This document shows, one piece after another, positions 23,976 to 35,830 of a DNA stretch of 64,000 nt (position 1 is its first letter; each line of letters starts with the position of its first letter). Source of the stretch: Hemicentrotus pulcherrimus. Taxonomy: Eukaryota; Echinodermata; Echinoidea; Camarodonta; Strongylocentrotidae. Location: positions 234,109-298,108 of the forward strand of contig BEXV01000260.1 of assembly GCA_003118195.1 (NCBI GenBank), given 5' to 3'. Made by a program: the position numbers and the translations under genes. The notes beneath the pieces were generated by a model. That model was not told where the DNA came from. It made no database searches and worked only from the letters and a program-made list of their open reading frames with translations.

Positions 23976-26900
23976 TCGTGCGAGAAAAAAAGAAGAATAT
24001 AAAATTACGCGGAGACAAGATTTGTAATGGAACCAGACTGTTTACAATAAAATATCGTTAAGGGCTATTTTAATGAGCACAAATGATGGGATTTGATATA
24101 TCTTTTATTCCCCGAGTTTGATCATCGCTTTGTGGGTGACATGACGGTTTATGCGCCATTCCAGTAAAGTTATATTCGAAGGTTGGATGATTCATGCATT
24201 AATGCAAACTCGTTCTTTAGCTCAGGGGCGTGTCCAGGGTTCTGTAAAAGGGGATCTTGTTGGGGAACTGGGGTTTTCCCCCTGACAAGCAAAACAAAAT
24301 AACACCAGTAAAAAAACGAAGAAAAAAAAAGCAACCAAACAGACAAACAAATGAACAAAAAACAACAACAACAGCAAAGAAAGATTATTAGATATTTTAG
24401 GGGTCTATTGAGACGATTTTTTTTTTACAGGGCATAATTTAAGGGGCAGATTTGTATTATGTGAAATTTTTATTTGAGTGCTTAGGTATGCCATATTAGA
24501 TTTCAAAGGAGGTCACGGGTAAGCTGTAACCCCTCCAAAATTTACAATTGCTGCAGATTTCCAACAATACTCGGTTGTCGTAAGCAACTACATTTTGAAT
24601 AATCGTGTAATCAATGACGTAATTGTTAAAACGTTTATCTTTTCATTGAATCATTACACTTTGATTAATGTTGCGAAAATATAAGGATTGTTAAGCAAGA
24701 TAAACATGATATCCATTAGTTTTAAAGGCTGTATCATTAAAATGAAAGATATGCAATGTTAATGCTGTCCATCTTTTTGGAAAAAAAATCTACCGCGCCT
24801 TTTTCCCCTCAGTTTTACTGTGACTGTTCAAAAGGAATGAAGGTACAGTGCAAAACAGATAAATAGAAGAAATAGAGGGAATAAAAGGTATACGAGCTGA
24901 GGTATGTTTTTTTATCTGTCCATGCCGGCGACTAACTGTCTTCATTAATCATTCTGTTGCATTGAGATGACTATTGAAATGAGCATTGAGTACGGAGATA
25001 GCCGATTGTAGAGTATTGTGTCCGCATCGAGTGATTAACTCAAGAATGCAATACGGGTACATTGTGAGCGATAAATCACATCGCTGCTTTATGGAGACAA
25101 AACTCACACTCGTTCCGAATCAGATTTTGCGATTTCCTTTCAATTTTTTGAAGGACGAAGATTTTTTGTTTACCTCTTCTTTCTCGCTTTGAAAAGTTCT
25201 CTATTTATTAGTTTTATAATTTGATTTGTAGACGACATGATCTGATTAACAATAGACTGGGACTTAGGATAGGACCACCTCTGAATAATGGGAAACACAA
25301 CGATTACAACATTGCCCAAGCAACGTAATCTCGTGCTCCCGAATAAGTGAACCAACTCTGACCTGAAAGGCTCAAACCATTTTGCCGATTTTTAGATTGG
25401 GCTTCATATATAGGTGTCAACTCAATATAGAGTTATTCGCTTTTGTGGGATCGCAACTGTTCCAATCAATTTCACTCAAAGGGATTCCCTTATTGATCAT
25501 TTTTCGCAAGAAACCACGGATTTATTATAGTCGCCGGGAATCGGAAATACAATAAATTCTGTCTTTATAACAAAAAAATAACATGTGATTTCGTGGGTAT
25601 TCATCGGCGTAGCCAGTGTTTTAGTTTAGAGAGGCGGGAGAATCAGGGAAAGCAAAAGAATGTACACACACTTTGATTAAGAATAAAAGGCTCACACATG
25701 CCATCAACATATTTAACTGTGCCGATAACATAATGTAAATAACAATACATGTATATCCAACTCTCTCCCCTGTCCACTTGGTACTTAACACTAACATGTC
25801 CACATCTAATGAAGACATATAAGTGTATGTACCATAGTACCGCAAGGCAGTCGGATCACTACATTTTGTTTTCGATTCCAATAAGTTGATGTTGATTCAC
25901 CAGCTGCTCATTCTTAAAGAAAAACCTATCCAGCAATGAAGTACATTTTGACCGATATCATCAACACGCAATAACTCTTGTCTAGGTTTGAGCAAGTACA
26001 TTGTTTTAGTCTACTGAGCGGTAAATTTAAACATCCTCATTCCCTGAAAAATGTTATTATTCTGTAACAACTCTTAATTCATGACTTCCTACCTCCTGTG
26101 AATGCCAACTTATGTGCTTACCATGGACTGCATGAACGAATCGGCAAGTTCTGGTCATTCATGCATCTTATCACTTTTTCTCTTGGGGTTTACTGGTTAA
26201 TAGTGTGGTATTTTAAGCTTCATTTACTCCTTTTGGGGTTCATTTTGGTGTAATCCTCCCCTCTATAGACCCCTAAACAGATTCGATAATACGCCCTTGA
26301 CAATCAATACTATCCCTTTAGCGTCTTTATTGGGCTTTAAATAAAAAACCAAAAGCCTGAATAACAGGCCTACTCGACGGCAAAGAGCCATTTGCAAACT
26401 AATCCGACAAAAACCTATTCTCTTCTTCAAATAAACATATGGGAGATTTAAACCCGTAAGGTTATTTTGTTGCTGTTGTTGACGTTGTTTACTGTGTATA
26501 ATGAGAGTGTTTGTTTGTGCTCATGGTTTCCTACATGTGTTGATAGGGGGAAAAGCAACCTCATGAATCAAAAGAGTAGAAGTACATGTATATTATAGTT
26601 ACAATGATAACAACAGTCATTTAAGAATAATCTGACATTACTTTTCATTCTCATTTCTATGCTTTTGTTATATCGGAAAACAGTTATTTGTGGAGAAGTA
26701 AATATCAACATAAAGTAATTGTCTCAATTACAACCGTCTCTAATTTGTGTTTCTTTTGAAAATATTGTTACAGTTCTACAGTCATCTCCCTTAACTCTAA
26801 CCTGCTTTACCCAGCAAATGCCAGATAACGTATGAAAGAGCCTTTATTTTCGAATTAACCATACACGAACATAAATTCGTAAATGGTCCTTTACAAAAAG

Positions 26901-28559
26901 CAAGAAAAAATGTGGAATTTTATCTAGGTATTAGACAGAGAATAATATGTTGACACATGTAACAATTCATTTATGGTATACGTAGCTCAATGTTATTCCC
27001 ATTAGATAATTACTAATTATAGGAATCGCAGCTTATCCGCTCATAACAAACAGTATTCATTAAACTAGTAAATGCATTAAGATGATAAATGAAGAATGAT
27101 GGAATTGATCGCGAATGGATAGAAAAGATTACTGAAAGAATCTTAGTAAACAAAGAAACTTGCAAAAAAAATATATAATTATGGCTCGGTATACTATCTA
27201 AATCACGCGTTCGCCTGACGTCTCGTACTTTCCATTTCACCACCTTCTTTCCATTTTCACCTTCTATGACTGGAGCAATGATTGATGAGATATAGCGGCT
27301 TTAGAGTGGTTTGAGGGGTTTAAAGCCCCGCCCCTATTTTTTTCTTCCATTCCCAAATGTTCGCAGGGCAAAGGTAAATAAAGATTAATGCAAGAACACC
27401 CAAAGTCTACAAAGTCCTCAAGCCCCCAAATTATTTTTCTTTAGTAATCTAATGGTTAAAGACATGTTGACATTATGTCAGTATTATTTTGGTTTTATTG
27501 AATAATATATTTATTTTATCTGCAGCACTCGATTTCACATTTTACACAATCCTTATATGACACCTTCAATTTATTTTAGATGTGTATTCATATCTATAAC
27601 TGGTAAATCTTTGTTTCATCGTCTAATGCTATGAGACTGAGTATTTAAACTGAAGCTGGTGTTTAATAAACTATACAGATTAAACACATGAATTGAAAGG
27701 AAATCTTAAAGCGTTTACGTTTTGCCTTTTCTGTACAGTATAGCAGTGTCACTTCAAATTTCTCGGGTCACAAACTGATCTCCTTTCAAATCTCTGTGAA
27801 TGGACTAAGACCACAATGATAAATATTTGTTTTCGATGAATAACTCGAATCTCGACCGATCGCTCATCATCTACCTTTGATGTCAAACGAATTCTCACTA
27901 AAATCTCCACCATGTATCAAATTGAAATCTCGCGAAAGAACTATGAATGAATGAATTTTATCGCTGACATGATCGTACATGCAGCGTCTATTAATTATTC
28001 CCCAAACTATCAATTAGTGAGTAAGCCAGGAACGTGTATGGGCATTGCCCGGGGGTTCGGGATTGCAAGTGGCGCTTAGGCGATCAATCTAGGAAACCCG
28101 GCAAATGCGTGTCGCTAACTGTCCTAGGCCAGCGAGCCGGGCGACATGAGGGTCGGTGGCTTGCCGGAAGATAAGCGGGCGAGATAATGAGCTCGCTCTG
28201 AAAGGAAGGACTTTATTTCCATAACAATATATTAAATAACATATATTATGTGTTTATTAGTAGGAATATATATCGCATCAAATCTCTGTTTCTTTACGAG
28301 ATAAGTCACTAAAGATATTTTGCGAGCACGATTGCCATTAAACGATCATTGATCGCAATTCAGGCAACATGTATCTATTATCTGTGTACTAGATATTATA
28401 GTTCGAGAACAATCGAATTTGTGAAAGGTGAAAAGTTAAGAATAACCATTAGTGATATATTAACAAAAATTGATAGGAAATTATAAAATAAAATATTATA
28501 ATTTGATATTTATCGAAAAATAAAGCCGAATAGTAGTTAGCGTTGACGCCAAATTTGAC
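23976..28559. other. Intergenic, nothing recognised
   Basis: AT-rich with a GC-richer block at 28030-28190 (GCCCGGGGGTTCGGGATTGC and following) that contains no tRNA fold or ORF I can support. Confidence 0.5.
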
Positions 28560-28830
28560 ACTGCTGGCGCTTTAGCAATATCAAGTAATTTAATTTAATT
28601 TAATTTATGAACTGTAAATTAATCTTGATCTAAAGAGACACGAACGAACGAAGGAAGGAATTAACTCCTGCCAGGTACCCATTTACCTCATCTGGATGGA
28701 GAATAACAAAATATAGATTAATGTCTTGCCAAAGGAAATGTAGTGCTTTGGTGGGGGCTCGAACCGCTGACCACGTGATCTACAATCCAATGACGTGTCA
28801 GTGGACCATGACACCTCCTCTTTATTCAAA
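28560..28830 (-). mobile_element. tRNA-derived SINE (second family)
   Basis: On the minus strand: tRNA-like head with A-box-like TGGTCCACTGA and B box GGTTCGAGCCC (28755-28765), then TTTGGCAAGACATTAATC, a segment ending GAGGTAAATGGGTACCTGGC that is shared by many metazoan SINEs, and a short-repeat tail (TTCGTTCG and AAATT units, 28580-28650). Confidence 0.75.
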
Positions 28831-30984
28831 TATCACGAGCGTAATCTTCGTTTTACTTCGTAATCTCAACCTTTTAGAAAATTACATGCACACAATAAGT
28901 GCACAATGTATCAATGTTTTAAGACTCTTTCAACTTTGAAGGCAAGATTACTTTAAGTGAAATGAATTAAATAAGCACGTTGTGTTGTACATCCAATTAT
29001 ATCTACACTGCTCTGATTTGCGCCTTTCGGTTACTTTTTATAATTACATTTCAAATCAATACGTGCTTAGAAGATACTCTCTTGATGAGAACTCTCACTA
29101 AAACATCAGCGTGGATTTATACACTTTTTCTGGGTGCTATAGATTTTTAGCACCTCGTTTAATATCTTTATTGGCTCTGGATCGAAGCCTTGACTGGATC
29201 ACGAATAATAAACGGCAGTAAAACCAACAAACCAATACACGGGTGTGAAATATGGCACTATTCCTGGCCCTAGCTTGGACTTATCATCGCCTAAACCGTT
29301 TCATAGTATTGCATGGAGAGAACAACAATAAATATCGTTAATGTTTCAATAGATCGTCATTTCACGCTATTGTGTCAGCCTGGGGAGAGCGCGTTCACTT
29401 CATTACACACTTTGAGTTGCGGTTATAATCTCATTATTCGGATACCGTCGATTGAAGAGCTTCCATAATCCAGACCGTGTTTTAGCAATCGGTGAAGACT
29501 ATGCCCATCATTGGAGAGGTCTTTCCAATGTGTCTTTTGATTCCGCAAAGAATGGGGCCAGAGTCACTTCAAAAGCGCCACACAAGCACTATCGGTAAGG
29601 CTAACAATAGCTGGAGCCTAGCTAATCAATACCGTAATAGTCCCAGCGCGCCGCGTTACAAAGCACGCGAAACACTACCACTTCACAAACCAGAGGACCA
29701 TCTCAAGAAGAATTCACAACTTGAAATAACCTTTTTTTTATCAAACGCACCCAAGACGCCATGCGATAAGAAGAGACCAAGGCATAGAAAATCAACAACA
29801 ACAACAACACCAACAAAAAGAAATGGGAAGAGAGGTGTGCTTGGGAGAGGCTCTCGACACCAAACAATATTATCATTGTGAGAGAAGTTTCTTTGCTTAG
29901 TATTGAAAGAATATACAATCGAAGAAGCGCCAAGCAGTCTAGGACCTGCCACCCGCCATTAAAACTATGCTTTCTACATACATTCACGGTTACTGAATCT
30001 CGTTGAATCTCGTCCACACCAAAGCTCTGTGCCATGGTGTCCCTGACTCCCCCCATTCAATTTTTCGCATCCTTCCAAAATATCACTCCATCAAATGGCG
30101 TCACCATCTTCCATCTTCTTCACAAACATCTCGCAAAACAACACAAACAGACATCAAAACAACGTAACTACCCACCGATTCAGTTCCCTCAAAACGTTTC
30201 CACTTTAAGCAAAGCCCTATATATCTTTTTAATAGCCTGTTTTGAATCACAAGTCTGTCTGGGATCGAGGGATAAATGTTTGAGCATCCAGAACCATTTC
30301 CGTAAAACGGCACTAAACCAACCGGTGATTATTCGAATCAAATCATAGATTATCTTTATTCGTGAAATGTTGGAAATTTTCTTTTCCAAACGTATTATTC
30401 AAGACGATGTTCTACATAGGTTTTTATTTGTTTTGTGACGTCCAGTGAATATCTTTTCTTTACCAGTCAGTATTTTTTGTTAACGTTTTGCAATCAAAGG
30501 AAAACAAAATGGTTTCTAGATTGTGGGATAAGTAGGTGTTTCTCGCGATTTTAGATTAAAATATGGAGCTTGTATGAAATGATATTAAATTATACGCTTT
30601 ATTCACTGCCTTAAAAGGGCATGTGTTTTACATAAGTTATTCATGGTCGTCTCTCCATGTATTCATCACATAACATTTTTTTTCTACTTTTCTGAGGTCA
30701 TATATTAATATCAATATCATTCGACCAACCTGTAGTTAAATATCTTGAAATAACAATAAAGGCATTAAAACAAACATCATAATATGCACATGTTTCTTTT
30801 TTTTTAAATTCAAGTTAACGTTCGATACAAAAGCCTAAATACATGTTATAATGAGGATTTGGACTGGCCTCGTCTCGTAAAATTTACGTAGAAAGGGTGA
30901 CGGAGCAATTAGCGTAATAGTAAACAATTAAAACAAATAACCTATTTGATTTCCTTTTCTTAATATTGGCGCCAATAACACTGT
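28831..30984. other. Intergenic with an unrecognised 129-residue ORF
   Basis: Positions 29492-29881 (+) are open for 129 codons, Lys/Thr/Pro-rich and including a CAA-repeat-encoded Thr run. No signal peptide, domain or splice context; overlapping minus-strand ORFs are as long. Most likely chance. Confidence 0.5.
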
Positions 30985-31146
30985 TGCCCAAAATGTTGGA
31001 ATACATATTTGTTATCCCTTTTCATAAAGTGATTGAGAGAAGAACACTTTATCCTTGATGGAAAAAGTTTATATCTTCTCACAACTTTTTTGATCAATCT
31101 TAAGAATCATCGAAATTATCCAATAAAGTTCTCAGAAGATATAAGA
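30985..31146 (+). repeat. Diverged duplication, copy A
   Basis: TCAATCTTAAGAATCA, ATCCAATAAAGTTCTCAGA and, upstream, TCATAAAGT, CTTGAT and AAGTTTATATC recur in order at 33865-34061. Non-coding. Confidence 0.5.
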
Positions 31147-33864
31147 ACAAAATACGCCAACTTTTAGCGCAACAGTGTACTTTGTAGTTAAGTACAGAAT
31201 TATTCATATATCTTGTAAATTGTTTTATGTTTTTTCGTAACCCAAGAATAAAGAGTGGACTTATCAAATTAGGGCCTTCGTTAAATACTGTTAGATATCA
31301 CATTCTCAAGAAATATAAATCAGAACAAGTACATTTTTCATACTTAAAAAATGACAAGAAAACTTGGTAAGGGTATGAATAATTTAGTTGTTAACTGTAT
31401 ACATGTACACATACCATGGAATGACCAAAGGCTATATCAGGAAGGTTGGGAAACTTCTCTGTCATAATGTATGTATGTTGGAGACAGTCTTTGATACACT
31501 GCTGGAAGTCTTTTACATTAACTTCCACACCCTTACTACGTCCGAGACCAACTATAATGCAAAATTATATGAAGATCAGAGCAACATGATGTATAGTGAT
31601 GGATATCAAGTGATACACGAGTCTTACTATGATAAACAGCATTTTGGTAATGTCAGATAAACATTTAGTAGAATCAATTAAAGAGAAGAGTGGGAAATGG
31701 AATCTAGACACTAATAATCTACAAAGAGTAAATATGAAGATAAGATACAGGGTCTAATGAATTTCAAATATTCTTTAGGTCTGACCATATGTCCTGTCTC
31801 TTTCAGAATCAATTGAGCCCATGAATTAGAATTCTTGCTGTGTAAGCAAAGATATTGGTGATGTACCAATGTAATATAGCTATAATGGTACCCTCACTAT
31901 ACTTTATCCCTCCTCCTGCCAGCTCCCCTACCCATTTACAAACTAATCAACATTATACAAACAGGTACATCGTATATGTAGAATCTACTGCAAAGGAAAT
32001 TTTGTAAGTTCAAAATAAAAACAAATCAGTGAAAAGAATGGTCATCTCATAGACATTTAATTTTAAAATGTAGATAGAGTTATTTTCATTTCATAAATAT
32101 ATTCAAATATCACATTCAGTTTTAGTTAATGCTATATCATACACGCAAGGTTACAAAAGAGGCAATGTTTAGCAAGATGTTTATATATATCGTCCAATTT
32201 TATTGTGCTGTTTCTACCAAGTGGCACATGCTCGTCACCGAACTTTACACAAATCTCGTTCATACACAACAAATACAAAGAATTCGTCCAATTTAACATA
32301 AAATATTTGAGATTGGCAATTCCACATGGGAGGTAACTATATTTTTGCTATAATTTTGGTTTGGCATGAACTTGTACTATTTTCCCACTGTTGGGACATG
32401 TTCTATCGAATGTAAGCAAAACAATCCAATTCTTGCACATTGAAGTTCAAACATCACCCTAATATCCCTAATGGAATTTACCCACATAATTTGGCATATT
32501 TTGTATTTGAACTTGCAAAAAGAAATCTTCTGAATTCTTTAAATTTCAGCGAAAGGAGTTATCGAAAGATTGCGTTGTGTTTGTTTGTGAAGAAGTAATC
32601 GCTACTCACAATTATGTAGGTAAAATCAATTTTAGAGAAAGGAATGACTTTTCCCATGTAGAATCACCCCGGTACGTTTGTACTTGCGTAGGATAAACTC
32701 ACTACTAACAATAATCGAGTAACGTGTTCTATCAATATTCAGATCTGTACGAACCTCAGCGCATAGAGAGTGTAGATGATGTTGAAGTGAATGTTACAAA
32801 ACGTTCTATAATGCTACTTTGTGACGTTATGCTATTATTCTGTAAACTTTATAGCAAATGAGTATCGACAAAACAACAATTAAAAAAAAATTGAACTTCA
32901 TTATCAGTATCTCACACAGCCGTATTGTTTATAAACTAAGAAGATACATGAACTACACTAAAAACCACGTTGTTCAAAACAACGAGAAATAACATTTCAA
33001 CAATAGAAAATAACAATTTCTTTCTTGGAATGCACTGTAGCCCTATAGTTTACAGTACATCATGGCATTACATTAAAACAAGAGATTTACATTTCCATGA
33101 GATTTTTTTTACTCACCAAAGAATAGAACCAGTTTACTTGCTATTGTAAGAAAAGTAACTTTTTAGTTGTTGTCTTTACAAGACAGGAATAGCTGAATTT
33201 GGTATTTACTAAATCTGTCTTGAGGTGAACTATACTCTTTTATGGCAATCGTTACTCCGTGAGCCAATGAGATGTCTCTAAGCAACACTTAGTATTAATA
33301 TTTTAACAGTACATATATCAGTTTTCATATGATCAATTTGTTGGGGGGAATGCCATCTCCGTCCCTGAAATCTTCTTGATCATAAATCAACATCTGATAT
33401 AACTGTTTTCCACCACTTTAATACAAAGGCCGCTCATCTTTTTTTTTCAAATGAAAAAATACAAGAATGCTTAAGTGGGAAATGACCTTTGAAATTGTTG
33501 TAGGTATAAGATACACCGCATGCTTTATGAGCAGTCATGTTCGCATCCGAATATGATATATACTAGTTTGACAGAGAAAAAGATGAAATCGCCCACTGTC
33601 TTAAACAAAATAATGACGGGCTTTTTTCGATGGTCCCCAATTTTAGGATTAGCGCATTGTCTTCATTGTGTTTAAGAACAAAGCATGAGGTCTTCGAACT
33701 CCGTTCCATTATCTTGATGAGGATATTGTTCATCGGCTCGAAAAAATAATCGAAGAAAAGCGATACTCATATACTTTGTGTTTCATAGTGAGTCAGAACA
33801 CTATGTGCCAAATTTGTAAAAATATATGTTACTTTACTCAATCATCATACGTAATAGTAAAAAC
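31147..33864. other. Intergenic, AT-rich
   Basis: No repeat, gene or RNA recognised. It lies downstream of Dlx. Confidence 0.5.
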
Positions 33865-34061
33865 CCAAGGATGTTACGTGTATGAAATTTTCTTTACAAC
33901 GTTACTCATAAAGTTGGATTTTTAAAGCCTGTTTTTATGAAATGATTGTTACAGTGTGGTTTATTCTTGATATAACAAGTTTATATCATATCAGAACATT
34001 GTGTTTATCAATCTTAAGAGTCAGAAATTGATCAATAAAGTTCTGAGATTATTAAGACTTC
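33865..34061 (+). repeat. Diverged duplication, copy B
   Basis: Counterpart of 30985-31146: TCATAAAGTT, TTCTTGATATAACAAGTTTA, TCAATCTTAAGAGTCA, GATCAATAAAGTTCTGAGA. It lies about 1.1 kb beyond the Dlx stop codon. Confidence 0.5.
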
Positions 34062-35131
34062 ATCCTTTAATGATACATAGTATCGTCACAATCATTTCAT
34101 GAAAAAGGTATGAAAAAAAAATGATTTCAATTTTATGGTTAAAATTGTTTCAGTATAAAATTGGTACACATTGAATTACAGTTACATCAACATTTTAACT
34201 TTCAATTGGTTAAATTTTACGTAATAATCAAATGCAGTCGTTTTATTCCAAGGCAATTTCTATGAAATTTGTGTCTATCTGCCTTTGAGAGATTGTTGTA
34301 GAAGAACGTGCTTCAACATTGTATCTAAGACTTGTGATGAACAGATAAGACACGAAGTGTCATATCGAGAACTGGTCTGGAATAATTGCAATACAAAAAT
34401 CAATACACAGGCGACAGAACATGATTGAACGCATTTACAATGTATAATTCTTTAGTATCATTAACAAACCAATACATGCAGTATTATATGAAATACTGAG
34501 GGCACATTTTTCATGAATCGCCGTTTCATTTGTAAAGTAATAAATCCAACATTTACACAATAAAATACTTCTTTACACACATAAAAAGAAGAAAGATGTC
34601 TCTCTGAGATAACTTGCGCGGCTATACCGTAAAATATAGTTCTCAAATATAATACTAACAACAAAAAAACCAAAATGGTATAATGCGTATACTTTCCAGT
34701 AATGCATGATATCTCTTTATCGCATGTATCACACACTGTATTATATAACAAGTGATTCATATCAAATCAAATACGTTTCACATCCTGTGGTATATCAAAT
34801 GTACTAATTAATAATATCTACCATTTAAAAAACTCATTTATCAGTTGCAACAGGTAACGTGTAAAACCAATATTTATATCAGTTTGCAGTCAAAATAAAG
34901 TCAAGCTGTTTCATGAAATCAATTCGTATTTTATGTGCGTCTTTGCATACTGAGGCAATATATCGATGGTATCATAAAATGTACATTATTAGTGCAAATA
35001 CAACTGTTGTTTGGCAAATTGCACAGTCATCAGTTTTAGACACACAAATTAAAATGATTATGATCACTGTGAAAATAGAATGTCTTAGACTATATTTTTT
35101 CTCATGGTTGTGCAATGTAGCAAAAATGGCG
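34062..35131 (-). other. Dlx: Dlx 3' UTR and downstream flank
   Basis: AT-rich sequence following the Dlx stop codon. A minus-strand AATAAA (TTTATT at 34242-34247) about 0.9 kb after the stop is a possible polyadenylation signal, but AATAAA is common by chance in such sequence, so the transcript end is not determined. No coding potential seen. Confidence 0.45.
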
Positions 35132-35830
35132 TTATATATGCGGCGCCATAGGGGTCACGCCCTGGTATTGCGTACGTGGATCTAAGTCTTGCCCGTACCA
35201 GCTAGGGTACTGTGGGTGAGGGTGGTGGTGATGATGATGATGCGGATAAGGGTGAGGTGTTGACAAATGTTGGGACGTATGAGAGGGATAATAATTATCT
35301 CTCGTAGGGATAGACATGTCCATTCCCGGATGACCACCATTTCCGACGCTAATGACATTCCCCGCAATGCTGCTCCCGCTGCTACGTCCCGAGTCGGCGG
35401 CCTCCCACCGGACCGCTGACGGCATGCTCGCCGTAACACCGGGGGGACTGAGTGAATGATTCATGGTCATGTGATGCTGTTGATTGAGATGGTGCGGTGC
35501 ATGCTGTGCGGCTTGAGCGAGCGGTGGGGAGGCTTTATGCATGTCAAAATGCCCCATGGGCGTGGGCGGCTGAAGCTGGTGTTGTGCCGCTTCTTGTGCC
35601 TGTGGCGGCTGAAGCTGAGGTGCTGGCTGAGGTTGTTGTTGCTGTTGCCTAGGGTGTGGCGTTGTAGGGGGTGTCTGGACATCGTGTTGCTGATGTTGCG
35701 TCTGACCGGGAGCCTCTGGGTTCATCTCTGGGTGTGAGGAGTTATTATTATTGTTGTTGTTGTTGGATTGGTTCTGCTGTTTCAATATCTTTTTGTATTT
35801 TGATCGCCGATTTTGAAACCATATCTTCAC
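35132..35830 (-). CDS. Dlx: Dlx exon 3, recognition helix and C-terminal domain
   Basis: Begins after acceptor CTATTCTCTCAG with [15 protein letters not shown] and continues 232 residues to a TAA at 35132-35134. The C-terminal domain has runs of Asn, Gln and His (including [15 protein letters not shown]) and ends [11 protein letters not shown]. Two overlapping ORFs on the opposite strand here are shadows of this GC-rich exon. Confidence 0.96.
   Translation of the reverse strand: MKIWFQNRRSKYKKILKQQNQSNNNNNNNNSSHPEMNPEAPGQTQHQQHDVQTPPTTPHPRQQQQQPQPAPQLQPPQAQEAAQHQLQPPTPMGHFDMHKASPPLAQAAQHAPHHLNQQHHMTMNHSLSPPGVTASMPSAVRWEAADSGRSSGSSIAGNVISVGNGGHPGMDMSIPTRDNYYPSHTSQHLSTPHPYPHHHHHHHPHPQYPSWYGQDLDPRTQYQGVTPMAPHI

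Noticed and set aside
29492..29881. 129-residue plus-strand gene
   Set aside because: No domain, signal or splice context; equally long frames exist on the other strand, and composition is low-complexity Lys/Thr.
35456..35737. Plus-strand 93-residue ORF opposite Dlx exon 3
   Set aside because: Shadow of the Gln/His/Pro-rich Dlx C-terminus; Leu/Cys/Trp-rich as expected for its complement.
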